Shown: positions 8,123 to 17,555, numbered from the stretch's first letter. The stretch is 64,000 nucleotides of DNA from Corynebacterium vitaeruminis DSM 20294 (GCF_000550805.1 NZ_CP004353.1:1302001-1366000); one strand, 5' to 3'. The notes: generated by a model from the letters alone, not told the origin. Numbers and translations are program-made.

Positions 8123-8992
8123 ATGAACCCCGTTCACCTGCAGACTCTCCTCGCCATCGCCGACGAGGGAAGCTTCGAAATGGCCGCCTACGCCCTCGGC
8201 GTCTCGCCCTCCGCCGTGAGCCAGCGCATCAAGGCGCTGGAGAAATCCGCCGGGCGCGTGCTGCTTCGGCGCGAGACCCCGGTGACCGTCACCGAGGCTG
8301 GCGAGGTCCTCGTCCAGGCGGCCCGGCGCATGGCGCTCGTCGAGGCCGAGACCGAGAATCAGCTCCGCAAGGGGCTCGGCCACATCCCGCTGAGCGTCGG
8401 CGTCAACGCCGACTCCCTGTCCACCTGGTTCAAGGAGGTGCTGGCCACCGCGGCGGGCTGGGGTGACGCCACCCTGACGCTGCGAATCGAGGACGAGGCC
8501 CACACGCTCGATCTTTTGCGCAAGGGCGACGTCCTCGGCGCCGTCACCCGCGAGCAGGATCCCGTCAGCGGCTGCGAGGTCGTGCCGCTGGGATCCATGA
8601 ACTACTATCCCGTGGCCGCCCCCTGGCTGCTCGACCGGTTTACCCGAAACGGCGAGGTCGACTGGGTTAACCTCCCCGTGCTCCGCTTCGGCCCTCGCGA
8701 CGGCCTGCAGGACCAGGACCTCATCAGCCGCGTCGGGCACCAGATCCGGCAGCGACGGGTCTCCCAGGTCCCGTCCGCCGAGGCCTTCATGGAGGCCGCC
8801 CGCGTGGGGCTCGGCTGGGCGCTGTTGCCCGAGGCGCAGGCCAGCGCGCTGCTCGGGAGGGGAGAGGTCGTGCTTGTCGACGACCAGGTCCTCGAGGTAC
8901 CGCTCTTCTGGCAGCGCTGGCGGCTGGAGTCCCCGGCGCTGGAGCGGCTCACCGAGGCCGTCGTGGGGGCGGCGCGGGTGCTACACCCGTAG
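8123..8992 (+). CDS. lysG: LysR-type regulator LysG
   Basis: A 289-residue LysR-family transcription factor. The N-terminal winged helix-turn-helix (residues 1-60) includes AAYALGVSPSAVSQRIKALE, and the rest is the two-lobed effector domain. It is of the ArgP/LysG type, which senses basic amino acids. Its position next to, and divergent from, lysE supports the assignment. The start is leaderless, since the -10 TAGAAT ends six bases before the ATG. Confidence 0.94.
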   Translation: MNPVHLQTLLAIADEGSFEMAAYALGVSPSAVSQRIKALEKSAGRVLLRRETPVTVTEAGEVLVQAARRMALVEAETENQLRKGLGHIPLSVGVNADSLSTWFKEVLATAAGWGDATLTLRIEDEAHTLDLLRKGDVLGAVTREQDPVSGCEVVPLGSMNYYPVAAPWLLDRFTRNGEVDWVNLPVLRFGPRDGLQDQDLISRVGHQIRQRRVSQVPSAEAFMEAARVGLGWALLPEAQASALLGRGEVVLVDDQVLEVPLFWQRWRLESPALERLTEAVVGAARVLHP

Positions 8993-9070
8993 ATTGTTTG
9001 TTTGCGCTGGTCAGGTTGTACTATCAAGTCGTTTTGCTGCCCTTCCCTCACACGCAAGGATTCATCCCCC

Positions 9071-9742
9071 ATGCCCGATCTTCGCCACGCCGCCAAAGTT
9101 GTCGGTGGCTCAGCCCAAAAGACTGCCAAGTCGGTGACAAAAACGTGGCGTTGGGTGATGCGTGTGACCATGGCATTGCTTCTCGGACTCGTGGTGGGAG
9201 CAGCGACCGTCATGTTTGGAGTAGTCCCCAAGGCGACGCTGTTCCAGACGGCTGAAACCACGAGCGACACGAAGGTTATTCAAGCAGTCGAACGCGAGGA
9301 GCAGGTTGTCCTCCTGAGCCTAGGTATTCAAGGTCTCAAGTCCGACCGAAAGCAATTGGAATCCCTGGGATTCTCCTTCCCATTTACAGATCGAACCGTG
9401 TACCTGCAGTATTCCTACCGGGCAAAGCTGGGGATCAATGGAAAAGACGTCAAGGTGGAGCAGGCAGGGGACAATAAGTACAAGGTAACCATCCCCAAGT
9501 TCATTTTTATCGGCCATTTGGACGAGCACTTCGAGCCAGCCATCGAAAACAACTCCGCTCTTAGCTGGCTCACGTCCAAAAAAGATCCCAGCGAAATGAT
9601 CAACGAAATTCTCAACGAGGATGAAATCAATGCCCGGCTAGATGAAAACAACCAGGCGCTAAAAGACCAAGCGAATTCCTTCTACTCAGGCATTATTCAT
9701 GGAGTGGAGCCTTCTGCAGAGATTGAGTTCGCCTACCGCTAG
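9071..9742 (+). CDS. Membrane-anchored protein, possibly DUF4230-like
   Basis: A 223-residue protein with a basic N terminus, one membrane segment (about residues 34-54) and a C-terminal extracytoplasmic domain. The region around KYKVTIPKFIFIGH resembles DUF4230 proteins, but this is only a resemblance. The ATG at 9071 is used; the frame is open slightly upstream. Base composition is clearly less GC-rich and codons more relaxed (ATT, CAA, AAA) than in its neighbours, suggesting transfer or weak codon selection. It ends directly in an R18 element and a terminator. Function unknown. Confidence 0.7.
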   Translation: MPDLRHAAKVVGGSAQKTAKSVTKTWRWVMRVTMALLLGLVVGAATVMFGVVPKATLFQTAETTSDTKVIQAVEREEQVVLLSLGIQGLKSDRKQLESLGFSFPFTDRTVYLQYSYRAKLGINGKDVKVEQAGDNKYKVTIPKFIFIGHLDEHFEPAIENNSALSWLTSKKDPSEMINEILNEDEINARLDENNQALKDQANSFYSGIIHGVEPSAEIEFAYR

Positions 9743-9760
9743 GCGTCGACAAGCAAAAGC
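9742..9760 (+). repeat. R18 intergenic element (abuts stop codon)
   Basis: GGCGTCGACAAGCAAAAGC begins at the last base of the upstream TAG stop. It is one copy of the short family described under findings. Confidence 0.75.
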
Positions 9761-9802
9761 AAACCCGCGCTTTTTCTGGCAGCTGCCAGGGCGCGGGTTT
9801 TC
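9761..9802. terminator. Bidirectional terminator
   Basis: AAACCCGCGC (9761-9770) pairs with GCGCGGGTTT (9791-9800), with T-runs outward on both strands. It separates the convergent genes ending at 9742 and 9804. Confidence 0.82.
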
Positions 9803-9803
9803 G

Positions 9804-10883
9804 CTATTGCTGCTGGGGGAGCGGGTTCTTCAAGCGCTCGGAGGCGGGCAGCGGCTCAGGGAGTGTGACTCCGTCGGCGAAGGGGGAGCCGCCGAGGCGC
9901 TCGCGGCCGTGCTCGGTGAATAGACCGGAGAGATCGGGGCCGAGCGGGACGATCTGCGTGGGGTTGATGTCGGTGTGGACCTTGTAATAGTGCTGCTTGA
10001 TCTCGGTGAAGTCGCAGGTCTCGCCGAAGCCGGGGGTCTGGAACAGGTCGCGCAGGTAGCCCCACAGCGCGGGCATGTCCTGGATTCGGTTGCGGTTGCA
10101 CTTGAAGTGGCCGTGGTAGACCGCGTCGAAGCGCACGAGCGTGGTGAACAGGTAGATGTCGGCCAGCGTGATGTGCTCGCCCACGAGGTAGCGGCGGGTA
10201 GCAAGGCGCTCCTCGAGGGTGTCGAGGGCGTTAAAAAGGCGATGGTAGGCGGCCTCGTAGGCCTCCTGCGTGCCCGCAAACCCGCAGCGGTAGACGCCGT
10301 TGTTGACCTCGGTGAAGATGTACTTGATCAGCGGGTCCATCTCCTCGCGCAGCTCAGCGGGGTAGAGGTCGGGCGCGCCGGGGCGCTCGTAGGCCTTCCA
10401 CTGGTCGTTGAAGTCCTTGACGATGGTGGGGTAATCGTTGGTGACCACCTTGCCGGTTGCCTCCTCGACCAGCGCGGGCACGGTGATCCCGCGCGGGTAG
10501 TCGGGGAAGCGGGCGAAGTAGGCGTCCTGGAGGCGCGGGATCTTCAGCACCGGGTCGATGCCGCCCGGATCCAGATCGAAGGTCCACGAGCGCACGTCGT
10601 GGGTGGGGCCCGCCAGGCCAAGGGAGATAACCCCCTCGAGGCCTTTGAGGCGGCGGACGATAACGGCGCGGTGTGCCCAGGGGCAGGCGCGCGCGGCGAC
10701 GAGGCGGTAGGCGTTCGGCGTCGCCGACCAGTGCCAGGTCCCGTCCGGTTGCTGCGTTGGCTTGTCGATATCCGCCACTATTCGATCGCCGATGTAGTTG
10801 GTGTCGCGGACGAATTCGCCGTCGGGGGAGGCATTCCTGGCGTCCCCGGCCCAGTCGGTGGTTTGCTTACTTGATTGATTCAT
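9804..10883 (-). CDS. GST-fold reductase of the glutathionyl-hydroquinone reductase family
   Basis: A 359-residue protein of the Xi-class GST (ECM4/YqjG) family. The catalytic Cys is in ACPWAHR (C67), followed by a thioredoxin-like domain and an all-helical C-terminal domain containing ITLADIYLFTTLVRFD. The family reduces glutathionyl-hydroquinones. Corynebacteria use mycothiol, so the thiol adduct here is probably mycothiyl (inference). The start at 10883 has GGTGGG upstream; an in-frame ATG at 10919 would add 12 residues. It is divergent from the HNH nuclease gene. Confidence 0.85.
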   Translation of the reverse strand: MNQSSKQTTDWAGDARNASPDGEFVRDTNYIGDRIVADIDKPTQQPDGTWHWSATPNAYRLVAARACPWAHRAVIVRRLKGLEGVISLGLAGPTHDVRSWTFDLDPGGIDPVLKIPRLQDAYFARFPDYPRGITVPALVEEATGKVVTNDYPTIVKDFNDQWKAYERPGAPDLYPAELREEMDPLIKYIFTEVNNGVYRCGFAGTQEAYEAAYHRLFNALDTLEERLATRRYLVGEHITLADIYLFTTLVRFDAVYHGHFKCNRNRIQDMPALWGYLRDLFQTPGFGETCDFTEIKQHYYKVHTDINPTQIVPLGPDLSGLFTEHGRERLGGSPFADGVTLPEPLPASERLKNPLPQQQ

Positions 10884-10944
10884 GGGGCCCACCCTAGCAG
10901 AGAATTGTTGACGTTTCACATAAATTGGGTGGGTGCTGATCTTT

Positions 10945-10968
10945 CGCCTCGAAGGAATGTTCGAGGCG
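10945..10968. promoter_or_regulatory. LexA-like (SOS box) palindrome
   Basis: CGCCTCGAA (10945-10953) and TTCGAGGCG (10960-10968) are exact inverted arms with a 6-base spacer. The core TCGAAGGAATGTTCGA (10949-10964) resembles the actinobacterial SOS box TCGAAC(N4)GTTCGA, matching 14 of 16 positions of the form TCGAACA-NN-TGTTCGA. It covers the expected -35 of the downstream nuclease gene, whose -10 TACAAT is at 10985-10990. Confidence 0.6.
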
Positions 10969-10999
10969 TGGGTAGTGTGCGGGCTACAATGAGCGCATT

Positions 11000-11713
11000 A
11001 TGGCACGCAGGAAGAAGTCGTTGGGCGCGAGGGTGGCAACCGCCGTCATCATCGCGCTCGTGGTGGTGGGGGCGGCGCTCGGAGCCGCCGAGTGGAGCGC
11101 GAGGCACGAAAGCCCTGTGGTCATCTCGCCCACCGCCAGCGAGGACGCCGCACGCCTCGACCGGCTTGCCGTGCAAGCCTACGATCCGGCGGCGCCCGCC
11201 TACGATCGCTCCCAGTTCGGGCAGGCCTGGAGCGACGACGTGTCGGTCGAGGGCGGACACAACGGCTGCGACACCCGCAACGACATCCTGGCCCGCGACC
11301 TCACCGGCGTGACCTTCAAGCCCGGCACCCGGAACTGCGTGGTGCTCTCCGGGCACCTGTCGGATCCCTACACCGGCCAGGAGCTCGACTTCCAGCGCGG
11401 CCAGGGCACGAGCGAGCTGGTCCAGATCGACCACGTCGTCCCGCTGGCGGATGCCTGGTATGCGGGCGCCAGCCAGTGGAGCGTCGACAAGCGGCAAGAC
11501 TTCGCCAACGACCCCAGCAACCTGCAAGCGACCACGAAGGAAGCCAACCAGGCAAAGAAGGCCAAGACCGCCGACGAGTGGCTGCCGAGCAACCAGGCGT
11601 ACGAGTGCACCTACGCGCGGCGCATCATCGCCGTCAAGGACGGCTACGGGCTGGCTGTGACGCAGGGCGAAAAGCAGGCGCTGCGTGACGCGCTCGCGAC
11701 CTGCGGGGAGTAG
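11000..11713 (+). CDS. Secreted/anchored HNH endonuclease (DUF1524-like)
   Basis: A 237-residue protein with a basic N terminus and one membrane segment (about residues 11-30), serving as signal peptide or anchor, followed by an extracytoplasmic HNH nuclease domain. The ββα-metal motif is visible: IDHVVPLADAW (D144, H145) and FANDPSNLQA (N175 region). Several Cys (C90, C113, C203, C235) could form disulfides. The start is leaderless (TACAAT ten bases before the ATG). The LexA-like palindrome over the -35 suggests DNA-damage control. A nucleic-acid scavenging or extracellular nuclease role is likely; the substrate is unknown. Confidence 0.87.
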   Translation: MARRKKSLGARVATAVIIALVVVGAALGAAEWSARHESPVVISPTASEDAARLDRLAVQAYDPAAPAYDRSQFGQAWSDDVSVEGGHNGCDTRNDILARDLTGVTFKPGTRNCVVLSGHLSDPYTGQELDFQRGQGTSELVQIDHVVPLADAWYAGASQWSVDKRQDFANDPSNLQATTKEANQAKKAKTADEWLPSNQAYECTYARRIIAVKDGYGLAVTQGEKQALRDALATCGE

Positions 11714-11808
11714 GAACGCAGGAAAACAGGTGTGAAACCCGTATTTTTGTGGGGCGCGCCGACGCGTGCAACCGGCAACTCCCCGCTCAGTGACCTACCC
11801 TTGGAATC

Positions 11809-12897
11809 ATGAGCGAGAAGAACATGCCCGATCGCGCAAGCGACTTCGACGACATCCCCACCTATGCGCCAGGCGAGGAGAAAAAGGCCTCCGGCTCGGC
11901 GCAGGGCAACGCCACGGCCAACGCCTACTCCCGCGCAGGTCGCGTGGCGCCGCAGTCGATCACGCCCGACGCTGGCAAGAAGTCCGCGGACGCCGCAGCG
12001 GCCGCGAGCGGCGCCGCCGATGCCAAAAACGAGACCGAGGTGCTGCCCAAGCAGGCCGCCGAAAGCGAGGAGACCACCGTGCTGAGCAAGCAGGGCGGCT
12101 ACTCCAACGACCACAACGCGCGCCTGGCCTCGGACGCGCCGACCTCCAACTACGACGACGATGACTTCGCCCCCCGCGGCGGATCCTCCGAGCCGACCAC
12201 GGTCTTCACGGCCGAGCCCGCTCCGGCTCCGGCTTCGGTCCCTGCTTCCTCGCCGGAGCCGACCCGGGTGATCGACACCGGCGCGCCGGTGTACGCCTCC
12301 GCGCCGGAGCCCGCCCCGGCGGCAGCACCCGCCCCGCTCCCGGCCGAGCCGTTGAGCGCCGACGCGGCGCCGGTGGTGCAGGCCAAGCGCGGCACGATGG
12401 ACTTCGGCCTGCTCATCCTGCGCGTGGCCGTCTCGGCGTACCTGCTGCTCGACTCGATCCGCGTGTTCTTCAACATGGGCGCTAACGGAGGCCTCAACCA
12501 GCTGGAGGAGGAGTTCTCCTCCTACGCCGCGCCGAACCTGCTGGCCATCGGCGTGCCCGCCATGGAGCTGGCCGCGGGCGTCTTCCTGCTGTTCGGCCTG
12601 CTCACGCCGGTCGCGGCGGCCGTGGGCACCGCCGCCACGACCTTCCTGCTGGGGCACTTCGTCTACACCGCCGACTCGCTGGCGATCTTCGACATGCCCG
12701 ACAAGGTGTGGCTGGGCCTCTTGCTGTCCGTCGCCACGCTGACCCTGCAGTTCACCGGCCCGGGCTGGATCTCCTTCGACGTCAGCCGCAGCTGGGCCAA
12801 GCGCCCGCTGTACAGCTCGTGGATCTTCGCGCTGCTCTCCGTCGCGGGCGCCGTCGCCCTGTGGTGGTTCGGCGCCGGGCTCAACCCCTTGGCATAG
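11809..12897 (+). CDS. DoxX-family membrane protein with long disordered N terminus
   Basis: A 362-residue protein. Residues 1-195 are low-complexity (Ala/Pro/Ser/Asp-rich, with EPAPAPA-like repeats) and probably cytoplasmic and disordered. Residues about 200-355 hold a DoxX-like four-helix membrane domain (LLILRVAVSAYLLLDSIRVF, then PAMELAAGVFLLFGLLTP). The start is leaderless, with the -10-like TACCCT seven bases before the ATG at 11809. DoxX proteins are linked to redox and thiosulfate metabolism in some organisms, but no such role can be claimed here. Confidence 0.82.
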   Translation: MSEKNMPDRASDFDDIPTYAPGEEKKASGSAQGNATANAYSRAGRVAPQSITPDAGKKSADAAAAASGAADAKNETEVLPKQAAESEETTVLSKQGGYSNDHNARLASDAPTSNYDDDDFAPRGGSSEPTTVFTAEPAPAPASVPASSPEPTRVIDTGAPVYASAPEPAPAAAPAPLPAEPLSADAAPVVQAKRGTMDFGLLILRVAVSAYLLLDSIRVFFNMGANGGLNQLEEEFSSYAAPNLLAIGVPAMELAAGVFLLFGLLTPVAAAVGTAATTFLLGHFVYTADSLAIFDMPDKVWLGLLLSVATLTLQFTGPGWISFDVSRSWAKRPLYSSWIFALLSVAGAVALWWFGAGLNPLA

Positions 12898-12915
12898 GCT
12901 CCGCTCGCTTGCTGC

Positions 12916-12950
12916 AGCCCTGCTTTCCCGTTTCGGGAGGCAGGGCTTTT
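12916..12950 (+). terminator. Terminator after the DoxX gene
   Basis: AGCCCTGC (12916-12923) pairs with GCAGGGCT (12940-12947), ending in TTTT. Confidence 0.85.
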
Positions 12951-12967
12951 GCTTTGCTTGTCGACGG
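12945..12967 (-). repeat. R18 intergenic element (variant)
   Basis: A divergent copy with GCTTTGCTTGTCGACGGC inside it, overlapping the tail of the DoxX terminator. Confidence 0.55.
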
Positions 12968-13043
12968 CTAAAGCCCCGCGCGCCCCGATGCCTACTTGGT
13001 TACGTGGCGCCTTGCTCACACCGCAGTGTCACGCGTGCGCAGG

Positions 13044-13185
13044 TGCGCGGATTCGGGCGCGACCATGACCGGACACCGCGCGTCTGTGGGGCTGCAGATC
13101 TGACCACCTGTACGTTCGCGGCGGCTCGGGGTATAGATGCGCGGATTCTGGCGGGGCCATAACCGGATACCGCGCGTCTGCGGGA
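13044..13185. repeat. Tandem intergenic repeat, unit about 94 bp
   Basis: Two copies start with TGCGCGGATTC at 13044 and 13138. Their first 48 bases agree at 41 positions. The second copy is cut short after the GCGCGTCTGCGGG segment. The part from 13076 (CCGCGCGTCTGTGGGG, then AGATCTGACCACCTG) recurs at 21603. No coding or tRNA-like structure is seen. The rest of 12968-13200 contains nothing else that I recognise. Confidence 0.8.
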
Positions 13186-13200
13186 GGATGGGGAAAGGCG

Positions 13201-13239
13201 AAAGCCCCGCCGCCGGCAGGGTAACCGGAAGCGGGGCTT
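13201..13239 (-). terminator. ilvD terminator
   Basis: On the minus strand AAGCCCCGC pairs with GCGGGGCTT (13231-13239 with 13202-13210), ending in a short T run. It lies 19 bases beyond the ilvD stop. Confidence 0.8.
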
Positions 13240-13257
13240 GGGACGCTGAGACTATAA

Positions 13258-15096
13258 CTAGTCGACCTGGCGCACGGCGCCCTTGTCGGCCGAGGTGGCC
13301 ATCTTTGCGTAAGCGCGCAGTGCCTTGGACACCACGCGGTTGCGATTCGGGGTCCACGGGTGCTCGCTGGCCTCCATGGCGGCGCGGCGAGCCTCGATCT
13401 CCTCGTCCGGCAGGTCGAGGGTCAGGGTGCGCTTGGACACGGAGATGCTGATCGGGTCACCGTTGCGGATGAGCCCGATGAGACCGCCGTGCGCGGCCTC
13501 CGGCGAGATGTGGCCGATCGACAGGCCCGAGGTGCCGCCGGAGAAGCGGCCGTCGGTGATGAGCGCGCAGACCTTGCCCAGGCCAGCGCCCTTGAGGAAG
13601 GAGGTCGGGTGCAGCATCTCCTGCATGCCCGGGCCGCCAGCGGGGCCCTCGTAGCGGATGACCACGACCTCGCCGGGCTGCACCTCGTGCTTGAGGATGA
13701 TGGACACTGCCTCTTCCTGGGAGTCGACCACGCGGGCCGGGCCGGTGAACTCCCACAGCTCCTCGTCCACGCCCGCGGTCTTGAGCACGGAGCCGTCGGG
13801 GGAGAGGTTGCCGCGCAGGACCACGAGGCCGCCGTCGGAGGAGTAGGCGTGCTCGGTGTCGTGGATGCAGCCGTTGATGGCGTCGGTGTCGAGGAAGTCC
13901 CAGCAGGTGGACTGGGAGAACGCCTCGGTGGTGCGCACGCCGCCCGGGGCGGCGTGGAACAGCTCGTCGGCCTTGTCGATGGCCTTGCCGCCGCGGATGT
14001 CCCAGTCGTTGAGCCAGCCGTCGAGGGTGTCGTAGGCGACGGTGTGGACGGACTCGTCGAGAAGCCCGGCGCGGCGCAGCTCGCCGAGGATGGCGGGGAT
14101 ACCGCCAGCGCGGTGGACGTCCTCGACGTGGTAGGTGCCGTTCGGGGCGACCTTGGAGATGCACGGGATCTTGTGCGAAAGCTCGTCGATGTCGGCCAGG
14201 GTGAAGTCGACCTCGCCCTCCTGGGCGGCGGCCAAGGTATGGAGGATCGTGTTGGTGGAACCACCCATGGCCATGTCGAGCGCCATGGCGTTGAGGAAGG
14301 CCTCCTTGGTAGCCACGCTGCGCGGCAGGACGGACTCGTCCTCCTCGCCGTAGTAGCGCTGGCACAGGTCGACGATGAGCTCGCCAGCCTGCTCGAACAG
14401 CGCCTTGCGGGCGGTGTGCGTGGCCAAGGTGGTGCCGTTGCCCGGCAGCGACAGGCCGAGCGCCTCGGTGAGGCAGTTCATGGAGTTGGCGGTGAACATG
14501 CCGGAGCAGGAACCGCAGGTCGGGCACGCGGACTGCTCGACCTTGAGCAGGTCGGAGTCGGAGACGGCCTCGTTGGCGGAGGCGGTGATGGCGGTGATGA
14601 GGTCAGTCGGGGCGTGGGCGACGCCGTCGACGGCGACGACCTTTCCGGCCTCCATCGGGCCGCCGGAGACGAACACCGTGGGGATGTTCAGGCGCATGGC
14701 CGCGTTGAGCATGCCGGGGGTGATCTTGTCACAGTTGGAGATGCACACCATGGCGTCGGCGGTGTGGGCGTTGACCATGTACTCGACCGAGTCGGCGATG
14801 ATCTCGCGGGACGGCAGCGAGTAGAGCATGCCTGAGTGTCCCATGGCGATGCCGTCGTCGACGGCGATGGTGTTGAACTCCTTGGGGACGCCGCCCGCCT
14901 TGCGCACGGCATCGGCGACGATATCACCGACGTTCTTCAGGTGAACGTGGCCCGGAACGAACTGGGTGTAGGAGTTGACGATGGCGACGATCGGCTTGCC
15001 AAACTCGTTTTCCTTGGTGCCGGTGGCGCGCCACAGGGCGCGGGCACCGGAGGCGTTGCGGCCGACGGTGGTGACTTTGGAACGGAGCGGGAACAT
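13258..15096 (-). CDS. ilvD: Dihydroxy-acid dehydratase
   Basis: A 612-residue Fe-S enzyme that dehydrates 2,3-dihydroxy-3-methylbutanoate and -pentanoate, the third common step of Val/Ile synthesis. Cluster ligands lie in CISNCDK and [11 protein letters not shown]. The Mg-binding and substrate regions ([24 protein letters not shown]) are intact. The ATG at 15096 gives the family N terminus MFPLRSK; the frame is open upstream without support. It is on the strand opposite ilvBNC and separated from it by two genes, the gene order known from C. glutamicum. Confidence 0.97.
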   Translation of the reverse strand: MFPLRSKVTTVGRNASGARALWRATGTKENEFGKPIVAIVNSYTQFVPGHVHLKNVGDIVADAVRKAGGVPKEFNTIAVDDGIAMGHSGMLYSLPSREIIADSVEYMVNAHTADAMVCISNCDKITPGMLNAAMRLNIPTVFVSGGPMEAGKVVAVDGVAHAPTDLITAITASANEAVSDSDLLKVEQSACPTCGSCSGMFTANSMNCLTEALGLSLPGNGTTLATHTARKALFEQAGELIVDLCQRYYGEEDESVLPRSVATKEAFLNAMALDMAMGGSTNTILHTLAAAQEGEVDFTLADIDELSHKIPCISKVAPNGTYHVEDVHRAGGIPAILGELRRAGLLDESVHTVAYDTLDGWLNDWDIRGGKAIDKADELFHAAPGGVRTTEAFSQSTCWDFLDTDAINGCIHDTEHAYSSDGGLVVLRGNLSPDGSVLKTAGVDEELWEFTGPARVVDSQEEAVSIILKHEVQPGEVVVIRYEGPAGGPGMQEMLHPTSFLKGAGLGKVCALITDGRFSGGTSGLSIGHISPEAAHGGLIGLIRNGDPISISVSKRTLTLDLPDEEIEARRAAMEASEHPWTPNRNRVVSKALRAYAKMATSADKGAVRQVD

Positions 15097-15296
15097 GGAC
15101 TGGTCCGTCTTTCTTTGTGGAATAGCTAGAAAGTAAACGCCGCGGGGAGCGTCGAGGCTCCCCGCAGAAGGGCGCTTATACAAATAAATAGTACGCAGGT
15201 GTGGCGTACGCGTGAGGCCGCACGGTCGTCATCGCATGGGTGGGCGATTAAAGCCACGGGCCCCGAGCAGGAAAGCAAGGCTTCGTGCTTACCAGA

Positions 15297-15872
15297 CTAG
15301 GCGCCCGGGTTCTCGCCCGTGGACTCGCCCTTCTCCGCCTGCATGGCCTCGTACTTCTCCTTGCTGATGAGCACCTCGTGGCCGTCCTTGTACACGATGC
15401 GCACCTTGTCGTCGGCCGCGGCAAGTCCCTGGCCTAGTGCGTCGGGGATCCGTCCCGCGGACGCGGCTTCGAGCCGGGGGAGCGAGTTGAACGTGACGCC
15501 GGGCAGGGAGAAGGTCTCCTTGGCCTTCGTCTGCGCGAACGCCCGCGAGCCGCGGAAGCCCACGCCGGCCAGATCCTCCCAGGCCGCATTCTTCGGCGAG
15601 GAGAAGGCGTAGGTGGTGTGGATGCCCGCGTCGTCGACGACGGTGCGCGAGCGTAGGACCCAGACGACGAAGAGGATCGGGAAGATGAGCAGCCAGAAGA
15701 GGTACTGCGGGGCCGCGCCGATGCCGATGAGGATGAACACCGTCATCACCGCCGCGCCGAGCAAGTGAGTGCGGTCGGGCTTGAACTCTTCTGTCACCGG
15801 CCCGACTGCTGCGGGTCGGGCATCGCCCTTTGTGGGATTAGTCGTACTCTCGGAGGCCTTGTTTTCGCTCAT
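15297..15872 (-). CDS. PH-domain membrane protein (bPH6/CFP-6 type)
   Basis: A 191-residue protein with two adjacent membrane segments (about residues 37-75) and a C-terminal PH-like domain (about 78-140; SRTVVDDAGIHTTYAF, then WEDLAGVGF). It resembles the low-molecular-weight antigen 6 family of actinobacteria, whose function is unknown. A minus-strand -10 TACTAT (15881-15886) lies eight bases before the ATG, so the mRNA is probably leaderless. A gene of this type sits between ilvD and mscCG in C. glutamicum too. Confidence 0.85.
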   Translation of the reverse strand: MSENKASESTTNPTKGDARPAAVGPVTEEFKPDRTHLLGAAVMTVFILIGIGAAPQYLFWLLIFPILFVVWVLRSRTVVDDAGIHTTYAFSSPKNAAWEDLAGVGFRGSRAFAQTKAKETFSLPGVTFNSLPRLEAASAGRIPDALGQGLAAADDKVRIVYKDGHEVLISKEKYEAMQAEKGESTGENPGA

Positions 15873-15928
15873 GAAGCTTCATAGTAGTTCAGGCACCGGC
15901 ACGCGACGCGAACCCGCGCCCGCGAGGG

Positions 15929-17521
15929 CTACCCGGCGTTGGCCGAGGAGGTGGGCGCCCCGCTGCGCGACTGCCCCTGGGTGCTGGTGTTGCTGGGGGT
16001 AGGCTCCTGGCTGCTTTGGCGGTTCGCGCTCGCAGGCGCGGAGCTTGCGGGCGCCTGCTCGGAGTAGGTCTCCGACGGCGTGGACTCGGGCGTTTGCTCC
16101 GAGGTGGTCAGGGTCGGGGTCTCCTCCATCTGCGTCTCAGGGGCGGGCGGAAGCGTCGGAGAGGTGGCGGTCGGCTGCGTGGTGGCGGTCTTTGCCGGGG
16201 CGAGCCAGCCGTCCTGGCCGTTGTAGGAGTCGGCGGTCTGCAGGGTGAGCCCCTTGAACACGAGGAGCACGAAGAAGAGCAGCAGCAACACCGCCGTGGA
16301 CACGCGTGTGCGCCCGCCCACGGTGAGAAGTCGCTTGAAGCCGTGGGGCTTCTCGTCCTCTTGTGCGAGGCCGTCTGCCTCGGGGTCGCTCACCGGCTCC
16401 AGCACGGTCGTTTGCGGGGCACCCGAGCTCGGGGAGTCGTTCTCGTCCTGGGGGCGAATGAAGTCGGTGGCGGAGTTCGTGCCGGCGTCGCTGGCGGCGG
16501 GGTCCTTGAGCTCCTCGGCCGCACCAGCGGGGGCGTCCTCGCCGCTTCCGGTGGCCGCCAATGACGTCGTTGCGGGCCACGCGCCCGTCGGCGTGGGATC
16601 CGCAGAAGGAGTACGAAGCCCCAACATCTGGTTGGCGTCTTGCATGTTGGTGAGCGTGCTCGCCACCGCGCCGGAAAGGGTCGGTGCGGATCCGTACTCC
16701 GCCCAGAATTCGTCGATAAGCGACGTGCGAATAGCACGTTCGACCTTCCACTGGCTGCCTGGCTTGACCTGGCACAAGAAGCGCATGCTCACGGTCCACG
16801 GCGAGCCGACGGTCGCGGGCGCGTCCACGTCCACGGACTCGTGCACGGTGAGCTCGCCGAGGACCTCCTGGGCCACGCCGTCGCGACGCAGCGCGCGCCG
16901 GGCCGCGTTTGTGGAGCGCTGGATCGCCTCCTGGATGGAGGAGGATCCCAGCAGCGGGATCGGCATGGTGACCACGGCGCGCGACCAATAGTTGGAGTTG
17001 TTGATCGACACGCCAGCCTTGGAGTTCGGGATGATCACCGTCTCCTCGGCGAGGGTGCGGATGCGCGTGGAGCGCATCGTGATCTGGATGACCGTGCCCT
17101 CGGCCGTCGTGGCGCCGCCCTCGAAGCGCACCCAGTCGCCCACGCCGTACTGCTTCTCGCTGAGAATAAAGAAGCCCGCGAGGAAGTCGGCGATGATGGA
17201 TTGCGCGCCGAGGCCGATGGCGGCGGAGGCGGCGGTTGCCGGGATCGCCGCGCCCGCCAGCGAGAAGCCGAGTTTCTGGAGGATGAAGACGAAGATGATG
17301 AAGTACGCGATTACCTGCGCGATGTAGACGGCCACGCCCGCGAACGCGAGGTGGGTCTTCGACTCGTCGACGTGCTCGTCCGCGACCTGGCGCTCGACGA
17401 TCCGCATGGCGATGCGGCCGAAGCGCGGCACGAGGAAGGCGAGCACGATGAGCAGCGCCAGAGAGAAGCCGGTGTTGATGAACCACGTCCACAGGCTCTG
17501 CAAGATATACGGCAATGGCAT
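15929..17521 (-). CDS. mscCG: MscS-type mechanosensitive channel / glutamate exporter MscCG
   Basis: A 530-residue channel. The N-terminal MscS core (residues 1-280) has three membrane segments; the pore helix region is AATAASAAIGLGAQSIIADFLAGFFI. A cytoplasmic β/αβ vestibule follows, then a variable linker, a fourth membrane segment (about 385-405, VSTAVLLLLFFVLLVF) and a Pro/Thr/Ser-rich tail. This C-terminal extension and the position next to ilvBNC match C. glutamicum MscCG (NCgl1221, 533 residues), the main glutamate-excretion channel. The ATG at 17521 with TACCCT seven bases before it suggests a leaderless start. Confidence 0.93.
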   Translation of the reverse strand: MPLPYILQSLWTWFINTGFSLALLIVLAFLVPRFGRIAMRIVERQVADEHVDESKTHLAFAGVAVYIAQVIAYFIIFVFILQKLGFSLAGAAIPATAASAAIGLGAQSIIADFLAGFFILSEKQYGVGDWVRFEGGATTAEGTVIQITMRSTRIRTLAEETVIIPNSKAGVSINNSNYWSRAVVTMPIPLLGSSSIQEAIQRSTNAARRALRRDGVAQEVLGELTVHESVDVDAPATVGSPWTVSMRFLCQVKPGSQWKVERAIRTSLIDEFWAEYGSAPTLSGAVASTLTNMQDANQMLGLRTPSADPTPTGAWPATTSLAATGSGEDAPAGAAEELKDPAASDAGTNSATDFIRPQDENDSPSSGAPQTTVLEPVSDPEADGLAQEDEKPHGFKRLLTVGGRTRVSTAVLLLLFFVLLVFKGLTLQTADSYNGQDGWLAPAKTATTQPTATSPTLPPAPETQMEETPTLTTSEQTPESTPSETYSEQAPASSAPASANRQSSQEPTPSNTSTQGQSRSGAPTSSANAG

Positions 17522-17555
17522 GTGCCCAAGGGTAGTAAGTTTGCCCCTTTGCCGG

